From contig JAURXG010000113.1 of assembly GCA_030654555.1 (NCBI GenBank), positions 1-16,446 on the forward strand: a stretch of 16,446 bases of DNA. Reading direction: 5' to 3'. This DNA is from Aquabacterium sp. (GTDB taxonomy: Bacteria > Pseudomonadota > Gammaproteobacteria > Burkholderiales > Burkholderiaceae_C). The notes beneath the pieces are model-generated. The model was not told the DNA's origin. It worked only from the letters and a program-made list of their open reading frames with translations, and searched no databases. Shown in pieces: positions 6,758 through 15,921 of the stretch. A program made the position numbers and the translations under genes. Every line of letters starts with the position of its first letter. The first letter of the stretch is position 1.

Positions 6758-8257
6758 TCACTGCCACGAGACTTGCGACAGGTCGTTGGCGAACACCGGC
6801 GAGCTGGCCCACAGCCCCTTCAGGCCGCGCCGCGCCACCGACACCTGCGACGGGTTGAACAGGAAGGCGTTGACCGCATCGGTGGCGAGCATCCGCTGGA
6901 TCTCCACGTACAGCGCCTGCTGCTGGCGGCCGCGGCCGGCCTCGGCGCGCTTCTTCACCAGGTCGTTGAAGGCCTTGCTGTCGTAACCCCAGTAGTACTG
7001 CGGGTTGGCGTACTGCACGTAATCCAGCGGCTCGACGTGGTTGATGATGGTGAGGTCGAAGTTGCCCTTGAACGCGCCCGACAGCCACTGCGCCCATTCG
7101 ACGTTCTCGATCTTGGCGTTGATGCCCACCTTGGCCAGCATCGCCGCGATCACCTCGCCACCCTTGCGCGCATAACTCGGCGGCGGCAGGGTCAGCGTCA
7201 GGTTCAGCGGCGTGGTGACGCCTGCCTCCTTGAGCAGCGCACGCGCCTTCTCGGGGTTGAACGGGTACACGCCGGTCAGGTCGACATAGCCCACGTCGGT
7301 GGGCGCGGCATGGCTGCCGATGGGCTTGGCCAGGCCTTCGAGCACGCCGTCGATGAAGGCCTGGCGGTCGATCGCGTGGCTGATGGCGCGGCGCACCCGC
7401 ACGTCGTCCAGCGGCTTGCGCTTGTTGTTGATGGCCAGGATGCCCTTGCCGGCGGTGCTGCCGATCTCGACGGTGAAGCGCTTGTCGGCCTGCAGCTGCT
7501 TCAAGTTCTGCACCGCGCCGAAGCGCGGCATGCCGTCGATGTCGCCGGCCAGCAGCGCGGCCACCTGCGCGGCGTTGTCGTTGATGAAGCGGAAGGTCAC
7601 CCGGCGCAGCTTGATGGCCGCGGCATCGCGGAAGCCGTCCCACTTGACCAGCGTGATCGAGGTGCCCTTCTGCCAGCTGTCCAGGCGGAACGGCCCGGTG
7701 CCGATCGGCCGCGTGGCGGTGGTGGCGGCGCTGGTGGGGCTGAGGATCACCGCCGTGCCTTCGCCCAGCCGGAACGGCAGCGTGGCGTCGGGGTTGTTCA
7801 GCGTCAGGATCACCACGTCGGCCTGCGGCGTGGCGATCGACGAGATGTTGTCGAACACCGTCTTCTTGGCCTTGTTGGTGCTGTCGGGTGCCTTGGCGCG
7901 CTCGAAGCTGAACTTCACCGCCTCGGCGTTGAACGGGCTGCCGTCCTGGAACTTCACGCCCGCGCGCAGCTTGAAGGTGTAGGTCTTGCCGTCGGGGTCG
8001 CTGGCCCAGTCTTCGGCCAGCAGCGGCTGCACCGCGCCGCTGGAAGTGATCTTGGTCAGGCCCTCCAGCACGTTGTAGTGCACCACCTCGCCGATGGCGG
8101 CCGACGGCGCGGTGGTGGGGTCGAGCCCGGGCGAGGGCTCGAGCACCATGCCCAGCACCAGGGTGTCGCGGGCGCGCTGGGCCAGCGCGTCGTGGGCCAG
8201 GCTGGGCAGGGCCAGCAGGGCGGCGGCCTGAGCCAGCGTGCGACGGCGCAGCGTCAT
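6758..8257 (-). CDS. ABC transporter family-5 solute-binding protein (dipeptide/oligopeptide/nickel type)
   Basis: The 499-residue periplasmic protein would capture substrate for the ABC importer encoded around it. Residues 1-26 are a signal peptide (RRR near the start, ending in ALA before Q; an RRxL arrangement makes Tat export possible). The mature part shows the SBP_bac_5 pattern: HYNVLEGLTKI near 60-70, LAEDWASDPDGKTYTFKLR, VKFQDGSPFNAEAVKFSFERA, GTGPFRL, and ISHAIDRQAFIDG. The ATG at 8257 is preferred because GAGGAG lies just upstream; the open frame reaches to 8530 but those codons are inside the upstream ATPase gene in another frame. The substrate cannot be set from sequence; peptides, opines, glutathione or metals are all known for the family. 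Confidence 0.92.
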   Translation of the reverse strand: MTLRRRTLAQAAALLALPSLAHDALAQRARDTLVLGMVLEPSPGLDPTTAPSAAIGEVVHYNVLEGLTKITSSGAVQPLLAEDWASDPDGKTYTFKLRAGVKFQDGSPFNAEAVKFSFERAKAPDSTNKAKKTVFDNISSIATPQADVVILTLNNPDATLPFRLGEGTAVILSPTSAATTATRPIGTGPFRLDSWQKGTSITLVKWDGFRDAAAIKLRRVTFRFINDNAAQVAALLAGDIDGMPRFGAVQNLKQLQADKRFTVEIGSTAGKGILAINNKRKPLDDVRVRRAISHAIDRQAFIDGVLEGLAKPIGSHAAPTDVGYVDLTGVYPFNPEKARALLKEAGVTTPLNLTLTLPPPSYARKGGEVIAAMLAKVGINAKIENVEWAQWLSGAFKGNFDLTIINHVEPLDYVQYANPQYYWGYDSKAFNDLVKKRAEAGRGRQQQALYVEIQRMLATDAVNAFLFNPSQVSVARRGLKGLWASSPVFANDLSQVSWQ

Positions 8258-8294
8258 GGAGGTCTCCTCGGGTGGGCCGCCGGGCTCGGCGGCA

Positions 8295-9328
<1,034 letters not shown>

Positions 9329-9332
<4 letters not shown>

Positions 9333-10375
9333 GGCAGGCCTTGCGCGGCTTCGAGCCGGATGCAGCGCGCCAGGTGGTCACCGGCCACGGTCAGCGGCGG
9401 CGGCGGCGCGGCGCGGCAGGCATCGACCGCCAGCGTGCAGCGCTCGGCGAAGCCGCAGCCCGCGGGCAGGTCGATCAGTTCGGGCACCCGCCCGGGGATG
9501 GTCGACAGCCGGTGGCGGCGGCGGCCGCTGCCGTCGTCCATACCGCCCGCGGCCGCCGCCCGCAGCCCCAGCTGCGGCCGCGCCGCGAACAGACCGCGGG
9601 TGTAGGGATGGGCCAGCTGCGCAAACACGGCGTCGGTGGGGCCGGACTCGACCACGGTGCCGCCATACATCACCAGCATGCGCTGCACGTTCTCGGCCAT
9701 CACACCCAGGTCGTGGCTGATCAGCAGCAGCGCCATGCCGTCCTCGGCCACCAGCCGGGCGATCAGGTCCAGCACCTCGCGCTGGATGGTCACGTCCAGC
9801 GCGGTGGTGGGCTCGTCGGCGATCAGCACGTCGGGGCCGCAGGCCAGGGCGATGGCGATCACCACGCGCTGGCGCTGCCCGCCCGACAGCTGATGCGGGT
9901 AGGCATCGAGCCGCTGCGCGGCCTGCGGCAGCTGCACACGCTGCAGCAGGCGCAGCGCCTCGGCGCGGGCACTGGCGCCATCCAGCCCACGGTGCAGGCG
10001 CAGCGATTCGGCGATCTGCCGGCCGATGGTGTGCAGCGGGTTCAGCGCGGTCATCGGCTCCTGGAACACCATCGCCATGCGGTTGCCACGCAGCCGGCAC
10101 CAGTCGGCCTCGGCCAGGCCGACCAGCTCGCGGCCCTCCAGGCGCAGCGATCCGCTGACCGTGGCGCTGTCGGGCAGCAGGCCCATCAGCGCCAGCGCGG
10201 TGATGCTCTTGCCGCAACCCGACTCGCCGATCAGCCCAAGCGTCTGCCCGCGCTGCAGGGCAAACGAGATGCCGCGCAAGGCATCGGCCGGGCCGCGCGG
10301 GGTGTTCAGGGTGACGCGCAGGTCCTGCACATTGAGCAGGGGCGCAGCGTCGGGTCGATCGCGGGCCCCGCTCAT
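9329..10375 (-). CDS. OppD/DppD-type ABC transporter ATP-binding protein
   Basis: The 348-residue protein is the second ATPase of the peptide-type importer. It has Walker A GESGCGKS (50-57), Q-loop Gln105 (MVFQEP), signature LSGGQ (163-167), Walker B LIADE (184-188), H-loop His221, and the family C-terminal region with [20 protein letters not shown] and GCGFAERC. It overlaps the preceding CYTH gene and the following OppF-type gene by 4 bp each, which indicates translational coupling of all three. With the OppF-type protein it would form the ATPase heterodimer. Confidence 0.93.
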
Positions 10376-10905
10376 CCGGCGGTGGCGGCCGACTGCGCGC
10401 GCAGCAGGTCGAGGTAGGCGCCCTGCACCAACTGCTCGGCCTGCACGCCCAGGCGGGCCATCAGCGCGTGGGCGATGGCCGTGCCCTCGGCCTCGCTCTG
10501 CCCGTCGGCCAGGGTCACTTCCAGCTCGAGGAAGTCGCCCAGCCCCTCCACCCGGTCGAGGTGGATGCGGGTGGGGCCCACCAGCACCAGGATGCGCGCC
10601 TTGCGCACCCGCCCCAGCAGGCCGCAGGCGCGGGTCAGCGCCTCGCGCAGGCTTTCGGGCTCGGGCACCGGCGCCAGCACGTAGTCCGACAGCTTGGGGC
10701 CCAGCACATCGGTGCGCACGTAGTGGATCAGCTCGCCCGAGCCATCGCCGAACACGCGCAGCTTCAGCCGGCCGTGCGGCACGGTGAAGAAGGTGTCGTC
10801 CTGGTGGATGAGCTGCGGATGCTCGTCGTCGCTGAGCGCCCTGGCCAGGGGCAGCAACGCATCCACGCTGGCGATGCGGGCCTTGATCTCGACATTGGCA
10901 GGCAT
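10372..10905 (-). CDS. CYTH-domain protein (class IV adenylate cyclase / triphosphatase-like)
   Basis: The 177-residue protein has the CYTH signature. The opening reads NVEIKAR (4-10), where Asn replaces the first Glu of the family ExExK motif. It is followed by QDDTFF (35-40), GRLKLR (45-50), HLDRVEGLGDFLELEV (115-130) and GAYLDLL near the end. CYTH enzymes act on triphosphates (thiamine triphosphate, inorganic triphosphate, ATP to cAMP) through acidic and basic residues in a tunnel; the substrate here is not decidable. The ATG at 10905 is chosen because NVEIKAR is the expected N-terminus; the open frame upstream to 11127 runs into the divergent mipA-like gene. The stop overlaps the OppD-type ATPase start (ATGA). 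Confidence 0.85.
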   Translation of the reverse strand: MPANVEIKARIASVDALLPLARALSDDEHPQLIHQDDTFFTVPHGRLKLRVFGDGSGELIHYVRTDVLGPKLSDYVLAPVPEPESLREALTRACGLLGRVRKARILVLVGPTRIHLDRVEGLGDFLELEVTLADGQSEAEGTAIAHALMARLGVQAEQLVQGAYLDLLRAQSAATAG

Positions 10906-11015
10906 GGGGCCGGATTGTGGGGCATCGGCGCCGGGCTTAAGGCGGGCTTCAGGACCGGCCGGCACACTGCGCGCAGGCGGGGCAGGTATCGTCCGGCAGC
11001 GAACATGGAGATTCG

Positions 11016-11861
11016 ATGGATCTGGCCCGCAAACTCGGCGTCGTCGTCGGCCCCCTGGCCTGCCTGCTGGCCACCCTGGCCTCCCCCGTGCAGGCGCAGG
11101 CGGTGGTGGATGCCACCGAGCTGGCACCCCAGGAGGGCCTGCGCTACGCGCTGGGCGGGGCCTTGATCGTGGCCCCCAGCTACGCCGGCGGCAGTGGCCA
11201 GCAGTTCAAGCCGCGGCCGCTGTGGGCGGTGCGCCACGGGCGGTTTCGCATCAGCGGCGCGCGCGCCTCGGGCCTGCTGGGCGTGGCCGGCGATGGTGGA
11301 TCGGGGGCCAGCGCCGACCTGGTGGACCGGGCCAACTGGCGCCTGGGCGCCTCGCTGCGCTTCGACAGCGGCCGCAGCCCGGGCGACGACCCGGTGCTGG
11401 AGGGCCTGCCGGTCATCCGCCGCACGCTGCGCGGCCGGGTGTACGGCCAGTGGCACATCGGTGGCGGCTGGAACACCAGCCTGGGTTATTCGGCCGACCT
11501 GCTGGGCCGCGGCGGCGGTGGCATCGCCGGGCTGGCCCTGAGCTACGACTGGACGCCTGTCCCGGGCCTGGCGGCATCGGTCAACGCCGGCGCGAACTGG
11601 GCCGACGGGCAGCACATGCGCACCTACTTCGGCATCGCGCCCGAGGTGGCCCAGGCCACCGGTCGCACGGCCTATGTGCCCAGCACCGGCCTGATGGACC
11701 TGCATGCCGGCGTGGGACTGCGCATGCCGCTGCAGGGGCGTTGGACGCTGTTCGGCAGCCTGGGCGTGTCGCAACTGCAGGGCGATGCGGCTGCCAGCCC
11801 CTTGACGCGGCGCAGCCAGGGTGTGACCGCGATGATGGCGCTGGCCTGGCGCTCGCCGTAG
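11016..11861 (+). CDS. MipA/OmpV family outer-membrane protein
   Basis: The 281-residue protein resembles the MipA/OmpV family of outer-membrane beta-barrels. In E. coli, MipA links a murein transglycosylase and a penicillin-binding protein; many relatives have no known function. A Sec signal covers about residues 1-28 (ending in VQA/AQA). The mature start has the family pattern YALGGALIVAPSYAGGSGQQFKPRPLW, and the rest alternates polar and apolar residues in Gly-rich strands (YGQWHIGGGWNTSLGYSADL, GLRMPLQGRWTLFGSLG). It ends in VTAMMALAWRSP, without the usual C-terminal Phe. GGAG at 11007-11010 supports the start. It stands alone on the + strand between minus-strand genes, so it is its own transcription unit. 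Confidence 0.85.
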   Translation: MDLARKLGVVVGPLACLLATLASPVQAQAVVDATELAPQEGLRYALGGALIVAPSYAGGSGQQFKPRPLWAVRHGRFRISGARASGLLGVAGDGGSGASADLVDRANWRLGASLRFDSGRSPGDDPVLEGLPVIRRTLRGRVYGQWHIGGGWNTSLGYSADLLGRGGGGIAGLALSYDWTPVPGLAASVNAGANWADGQHMRTYFGIAPEVAQATGRTAYVPSTGLMDLHAGVGLRMPLQGRWTLFGSLGVSQLQGDAAASPLTRRSQGVTAMMALAWRSP

Positions 11862-11897
11862 GCTGCGCCGGCTCGGATCGAACTGCCTCAGGAGTCT

Positions 11898-12011
11898 GCC
11901 CGCAGTGGGCTCGCCCGGTCCGGGCTCAAGCGCTTGCCTTCAAGCATGCAGGCAGATCCTTCGCCAGGCGCTCGTGAGCCCGCAGTGGGCTCACTCGGTC
12001 CAGGCTCAGCG
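11898..12011. repeat. Pair of imperfect direct repeats in the mipA-like/infA convergent gap
   Basis: The block starting GCCCGCAGTGGGCTC occurs at 11898 and again at 11978, 80 bp apart. Each is followed by a similar CGGTCC and GGCTCA, giving about 33 bp of near-identity per copy. The second copy sits in a perfect inverted repeat, GTGAGCCC-GCAGT-GGGCTCAC (11974-11994), and the first contains the palindrome CCCGGTCCGGG. They lie between the ends of two convergent genes. The second copy overlaps the last codons of the IF-1 gene (stop at 12006). A role as a bidirectional terminator is possible, but there is no T-run. Confidence 0.6.
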
Positions 12012-12260
12012 GGCGCGCTGGTCGGGCCCGGGGCCGCGACGCTCGATGTGGCGGAAGGTGATGCGGCCCTTGGTCAGGTCGTAGGCCGACAGCTCCAGCG
12101 ACACGGCGTCGCCGGCCAGGATGCGGATGTGGTGCTTGCGCATCTTGCCCGAGGTGTAGGCGATCAGCTCGTGGCCGTTGTCCAGCGTGACGCGGTAGCG
12201 CGAATCAGGCAGGACCTCGGTCACCTTGCCCTGCATCTCGATCAGTTCTTCCTTGGCCAT
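12006..12260 (-). CDS. infA: Translation initiation factor IF-1, second long-tailed type
   Basis: IF-1 binds the ribosomal A site on the 30S subunit during initiation. The 84-residue product has the S1/OB domain [20 protein letters not shown] through [13 protein letters not shown], with [14 protein letters not shown] in the middle. It then has an extra 12-residue basic tail ([12 protein letters not shown]); the standard ribosomal-operon IF-1 is about 72 residues. Many Burkholderiales carry two infA genes, and this sequence and its isolation from ribosomal-protein genes fit the second one. The ATG at 12260 is preferred over an in-frame TTG at 12284 because MAKEE is the conserved start; GGAG lies 11 bases before it. 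Confidence 0.93.
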   Translation of the reverse strand: MAKEELIEMQGKVTEVLPDSRYRVTLDNGHELIAYTSGKMRKHHIRILAGDAVSLELSAYDLTKGRITFRHIERRGPGPDQRAR

Positions 12261-12607
12261 GGGGCGGGGATCTCCGGAAAACAAAGTGGTTGTGGCCCGC
12301 CAGAGTCACCCCGGCAAACCACAGGCATGTCGCACGCGAATTCGGTCGGTCTCGCGGGCCCACCCGATGGCGACGGGGCAGGCGGCCTGGGGCCCTTGGC
12401 ATGAGGGGGCGGCAGGCCGGGTGCAGCCACTGTCATCGACGACGGGCGCGCTGCAATGCGGGGCGAGCGGTGCCGGCACGCGTGAGGCGCATCAGCGGGT
12501 CAAAACTTCGGGTTCGATGGCGCGACTGTGGTGGCCGCACCACGCACCGAACTGCGCATTGTACGCCGCCGGCGTGATGTCGGCACTGGCGGGCGCAGGG
12601 CCAGGCC
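12261..12607. other. 347-bp intergenic region upstream of the IF-1 gene
   Basis: No gene is supported here; the small open frames have no recognisable product. On the minus strand a TACAAT hexamer (12558-12563) could be a -10 box, but no good -35 lies at the right distance, and it would leave a leader of about 300 nt. A nearer candidate is listed separately. No tRNA or riboswitch fold was recognised. The region also serves as the 3' end of the DppC-type permease unit, and no clear terminator is visible. Confidence 0.6.
12289..12317 (-). promoter_or_regulatory. Weak candidate promoter for the IF-1 gene
   Basis: Read on the minus strand, TTGCCG and CACAAC are separated by 17 bases, giving 4 of 6 and 3 of 6 matches to the -35 and -10 consensus. 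Transcription would start close to 12282, leaving a leader of about 20-25 nt. This is only a positional candidate; read-through from the permease genes is an alternative. Confidence 0.22.
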
Positions 12608-13543
12608 TCAGCGCCGCCGCGCCAGCTTGGGATCGAGCAGGTCGCGCAGGCCGTCGCCCATCAGGTTGAGGCCCAGCACGCTCAGCGCGATGGCCACGCC
12701 GGGGTAGACCGCCAGCATCGGCGCCTGGAACAGCATGGTCTGCGCCTCGTTGAGCATGCGCCCCCAGCTGGGCTGCGGCGGCTGCGTGCCCAGGCCCAGG
12801 TAGGACAGCGCCGCCTCGGCCAGGATGGCGGTGGCGAACGAGATCGTGGCCTGCACGATCAGCATGCTGGCGATGTTGGGCAGCACATGGTCGAGCGTGA
12901 TGCGCAAAGGCCCGAAACCGGCGGCGCGCGAGGCCAGCACGAATTCACGCGCCCACACCGCGTTGGCCGCGCCGCGCGTGATGCGGGCGAACACCGGGAT
13001 GTTGAAGATGCCGATGGCGACGATGCCGGTCAGCAGCCCCGGCCCGTAGATGGCGCCCAGCATGATGGCCGACAGCAGCGCCGGGAAGGCGAAGGTGAAG
13101 TCCGACGCGCGCATCACGGCCTCTTCGACCCAGCCGCGCCGGGCCGCGGCCAGGCAGCCCAGCAGCACGCCCACGGCCAGGCCGATGCCCACGGCGATCA
13201 CGCCGACCACGATGGAGTTCTGCGCGCCCACCAGCAGCTGCGAGGCGATGTCGCGGCCCAGGCTGTCGGTGCCCAGCCAGTGTGCGGCGCTGGGCGCGGC
13301 CAGCTTGTTGGGGATGTCGATCTCGGCCGGCGGGTACGGCGCCCACACCAGCGAGACGAGTGCCGCCAGCGCCAGCAGCGCCGACAGCAGCGCGCCGGCC
13401 AGGAAGCTGGGGTGGCGCACGGCCCGGCCGAAGAACCCGGTGCCAGCCAGCGGCCGCCGCGCAACCGGCCTGGCCGGGCCGCTGGCGCCGCCGCCCTGGG
13501 GCGCCGCCGCCGCCGCAGGCGCCTTGGAGGGGGGGTTATGCAT
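12608..13543 (-). CDS. DppC/OppC-type ABC transporter permease
   Basis: The 311-residue inner-membrane protein is one of two permeases of a peptide/nickel-type importer. After a Pro/Ala/Gly-rich N-terminus (residues 2-35) comes an N-terminal membrane segment (FLAGALLSALLALAALVSLVW), then the conserved HWLGTDSLGRDIASQLLVGA and the permease core. The EAA-loop is REFVLASRAAGFGPLRITLDHVLPNI, which contacts the ATPase, and the end is GLNLMGDGLRDLLDPKL, typical of DppC. Its ATG at 13543 overlaps the DppB-type stop by 8 bp, with AAGGCGAG upstream. The first ~28 codons coincide with a copy of an intergenic repeat that also occurs at 15922-15998. A GTG about 42 codons in is a possible alternative start. 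Confidence 0.92.
   Translation of the reverse strand: MHNPPSKAPAAAAAPQGGGASGPARPVARRPLAGTGFFGRAVRHPSFLAGALLSALLALAALVSLVWAPYPPAEIDIPNKLAAPSAAHWLGTDSLGRDIASQLLVGAQNSIVVGVIAVGIGLAVGVLLGCLAAARRGWVEEAVMRASDFTFAFPALLSAIMLGAIYGPGLLTGIVAIGIFNIPVFARITRGAANAVWAREFVLASRAAGFGPLRITLDHVLPNIASMLIVQATISFATAILAEAALSYLGLGTQPPQPSWGRMLNEAQTMLFQAPMLAVYPGVAIALSVLGLNLMGDGLRDLLDPKLARRR
13455..13535 (-). repeat. GC-rich repeat, diverged copy inside the DppC-type permease gene
   Basis: Read on the minus strand this stretch starts with a C-run directly after the DppB-type stop codon. It contains GCGCCTGCGGCG (13511-13522), CCCCAGGG and CGCCAGCGGCCCGGC (13473-13487), in the same order and near-equal spacing as the copy at 15922-15998. 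It differs by a GCG-rich expansion and scattered changes, and it stays open in the permease frame. Confidence 0.7.
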
Positions 13544-14498
13544 CACTCGCCTTGAGTCGCGGATCGACCAGCGCATACAGCACGTCGACCACGAAGTTGA
13601 CCACCACCACCACCGCCACCAGCAGCATCACCACGTCGCGCACCACCACCAGGTCGCGGTTGGCGATGGCCTGGAACACCAGCCGGCCGATGCCGGGCAG
13701 CACGAACACGTTCTCGACCACGATGGTGCCGGTGATCAGGTTGGCGAACTGCAGGCCCATGATGGTCAGCACCGGGATCATCGCGTTGCGCAGCACATGG
13801 CGCCACAGCGTCTGGCGCCGGCTCAGGCCCTTGGCGCGGGCGGTGCGCACGTAGTCCTCGCGCATCACCTCCAGCACCGCCGAACGGGTGACCCGCGCCA
13901 GGATCGCCGCCTGCACCAGTGCCAGCGCGATGGCCGGCAGGATCAGCGACTTGATTCCCTCGAGCACGCCGCCGCCATCGTCCTCGGTCCAGCCGGGAAA
14001 GCCGCCGGCGCTGACCCACTGCAGCTTCACCGCGAACAGCAGGATCAGCAGGATCGCGAACCAGAAGCTGGGGATGGCGATGCCCACCTGGCTGAGCGCC
14101 ATCACGCCCACGTCGCCGATCTTGTTGTGGCGCGCCGCGGCGTAGATGCCCAGCGACAGCGCCAGCACGGTGGTCAGCACCATGGCCAGCGCGGCCAGCG
14201 GCACGGTGACCTGCAAGCGCTCGACGATCAGCTCGGCGGTGGGCGTGTCGTACGAGAAGCTGTTGGCGGTCTGGCCGCGCAGCAGCCCACCCACCCATTG
14301 CAGGTAGCGCTGCAGCGGCGGCAGATCCAGCCCCAGCTTCTTCTCCAGCGCGGCGATCGATTCGGGCGTGGCGGTCTCGCCCAGCATCACCTGCGCCACG
14401 TTGCCCGGCAGCAGCTCGAGCACCGCGAACACCAGCACCGAGGCCACCGCCAGCGTGACCAGGAAGGTGGCGAGCCGCTTGAACAGGAAGACGCTCAT
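13536..14498 (-). CDS. DppB/OppB-type ABC transporter permease
   Basis: The 320-residue inner-membrane protein is the first permease of the importer. It opens with the family's typical N-terminus (FLFKRLATFLVTLAVASVLVFAVLELLPGN has the first membrane segment and the LPGN motif). It then has a periplasmic region with a LGLDLP motif, further membrane segments around 100-125 and 135-160, and the EAA-loop EDYVRTARAKGLSRRQTLWRHVLRNAMIP. It ends with ENVFVLPGIGRLVFQAI and a last hydrophobic Val-rich segment. No good ribosome-binding site is seen before the ATG at 14498. It precedes and overlaps the DppC-type gene by 8 bp. No binding-protein or ATPase gene is adjacent; those lie at 6758-10375. Confidence 0.93.
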   Translation of the reverse strand: MSVFLFKRLATFLVTLAVASVLVFAVLELLPGNVAQVMLGETATPESIAALEKKLGLDLPPLQRYLQWVGGLLRGQTANSFSYDTPTAELIVERLQVTVPLAALAMVLTTVLALSLGIYAAARHNKIGDVGVMALSQVGIAIPSFWFAILLILLFAVKLQWVSAGGFPGWTEDDGGGVLEGIKSLILPAIALALVQAAILARVTRSAVLEVMREDYVRTARAKGLSRRQTLWRHVLRNAMIPVLTIMGLQFANLITGTIVVENVFVLPGIGRLVFQAIANRDLVVVRDVVMLLVAVVVVVNFVVDVLYALVDPRLKASDA

Positions 14499-14814
14499 GC
14501 GGCAACGTGGGCCGGCCAGGCACTAGGCAAGACGGACGGCAGGGCGGGGATCGACGGCATGGGATGAATGATGCCGCAAAGCCCGCGCGGCCCACCCGCG
14601 CACCAAACCGGCACGGACGACGGCGCGCGCTGCACGCCGTCGGTGCGGTACCGCCCCGCGCTGGGCCGGCCGGCGTGGCCGCGCCGGGGGCGAAGCCTCT
14701 GGCCCATGGCTTGCTTGTATACCGACATGAACACCGGCGGCCTCCCCGCCGTTCACGTCCGTCCCCATCCCCCACCGCGGCCGCGGCCGGCCGTCTTTGC
14801 AGGAGTGCGCAGCA
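14499..14814. other. 316-bp divergent intergenic region between the DppB-type and BMP genes
   Basis: No gene is supported. The region must hold the start signals for the minus-strand permease genes and the plus-strand BMP gene. Structures seen are a perfect palindrome GCGGTACCGC (14645-14654), TTGTATAC (14715-14722), and a stem-loop (14728-14755). No convincing -35/-10 pair was found on either strand, and TATACC at 14718-14723 is the best -10-like match on the plus strand. Confidence 0.55.
14728..14755 (+). promoter_or_regulatory. Stem-loop in the upstream region of the BMP gene
   Basis: CGGCGG (14735-14740) and CCGCCG (14746-14751) enclose a 5-base loop, and TGAA/TTCA extends the stem after a 3-base bulge. 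It lies just after TTGTATAC, 60-87 bp before the BMP start codon. It could be an RNA leader structure or an operator; neither can be decided from one copy. Confidence 0.3.
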
Positions 14815-15921
14815 ATGTCGACAGCAAGCTGGAATCGTCGTGACTGGATCAAGGGCGCTGGCGCGCTGGCGGCCGCGGGCAGCTTGCCCGCCGCGTGGGC
14901 GCAGAAGCCGCTGACGGTGGGCTTCATCTACGTCGGTCCGCGCGACGACTATGGCTACAACCAGGCCCAAGCCGAGAGCGTGGCGCTGGTCAAGAAGTTG
15001 GCCGGCATCAAGGTGGTCGACGAGGAGAACGTGCCCGAGACCAACGCCGTGCAGAAATCCATGCAGGGCATGATCGCGCAGGACGGCGCGACGCTGCTGT
15101 TCCCCACCTCGTTCGGCTACTTCGACCCGCACATGCTGGCGGTGGCGGCGAAGAACCCGGCGGTGCGCTTCGCCCACTGCGGCGGCATGTGGACCGCCGG
15201 CAAGCACCCGGCCAACACCGGCAGCTTCTTCGGCTACATCGACGAGGGCCAGTACCTCAACGGCGTCATCGCCGGCCACGCCAGCAAGAGCAAGAAGCTG
15301 GGCTTCGTCGCCGCCAAGCCGATCCCGCAGGTGCTGCGCAACATCAACGCCTTCACGCTGGGCGCGCGCTCGGTCGATCCGACCATCACCACGACGGTGA
15401 TCTTCACCGGCGACTGGAGCATGCCGGTCAAGGAGGCCGAGGCCACCAACAGCCTGGCCGACCAGGGCATCGACGTCTTCACGATGCACGTCGACGGGCC
15501 CAAGGTGATCGTCGAGACCGCCGCCAAGCGCGGCAAGTTCGTCTGCGGCTACCACGCCAGCCAGGCCAAGCTGGCGCCCAACGCCTACCTGACCGGCGCG
15601 GAATGGAACTGGCTGACCGCCTACAAGCAGATCATCGAGGCGGCGCAGAGCGGCAAGCCGCACCCGAACTTCGTGCGCGGCGGGCTGAAGGACGGCTTCG
15701 TCAAGAGCTCGCCCTACGGCGCGATGGTCAGCGAGGGCGCGCGCAAGAACGCCGAGACCGTGCGCGCCAAGATGATGGCCGGTGCCTTCGACATCTTCGC
15801 CGGCGAGATCAAGGACAACACCGGCAAGGTGGTGGTCCCCAAGGGCAAGGCCCTCAAGCAGACCGACCTCGAGCTCGAAGGCATGAACTACCTGATCGAA
15901 GGCGTGATCGGCAAGGTATGA
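14815..15921 (+). CDS. BMP-family (PnrA-like) ABC transporter substrate-binding protein
   Basis: The 368-residue periplasmic protein belongs to the basic-membrane-protein family, whose characterised members bind nucleosides or purine-related compounds for ABC uptake. A Tat signal is visible (NRRDWIKGAG, residues 7-16; cleavage after AWA near 29), unusual for a binding protein. The mature part has the family opening LTVGFIYVGPRDDYGYNQA, then GMIAQDGATLLFPTSFGYFDPHM, FFGYIDEGQYLNGVIAGHAS, and GFVAAKPIPQVLRNINAFTLGA. AGGAG at 14801-14805, nine bases before the ATG at 14815, fixes the start; an in-frame TTG at 14797 is less likely. A permease gene follows after 132 bp. The exact ligand is unknown. 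Confidence 0.9.
   Translation: MSTASWNRRDWIKGAGALAAAGSLPAAWAQKPLTVGFIYVGPRDDYGYNQAQAESVALVKKLAGIKVVDEENVPETNAVQKSMQGMIAQDGATLLFPTSFGYFDPHMLAVAAKNPAVRFAHCGGMWTAGKHPANTGSFFGYIDEGQYLNGVIAGHASKSKKLGFVAAKPIPQVLRNINAFTLGARSVDPTITTTVIFTGDWSMPVKEAEATNSLADQGIDVFTMHVDGPKVIVETAAKRGKFVCGYHASQAKLAPNAYLTGAEWNWLTAYKQIIEAAQSGKPHPNFVRGGLKDGFVKSSPYGAMVSEGARKNAETVRAKMMAGAFDIFAGEIKDNTGKVVVPKGKALKQTDLELEGMNYLIEGVIGKV

Noticed and set aside
12480..12560. tRNA-like GGGTTCGATGG sequence in the gap before the IF-1 gene
   Set aside because: The bases after TTCGA do not fit a T-loop, and no acceptor or anticodon stem could be drawn around it.
12226..12669. Plus-strand open frame of 147 codons over the infA upstream gap
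   Set aside because: It overlaps infA and the DppC-type gene antisense and has no recognisable domain.
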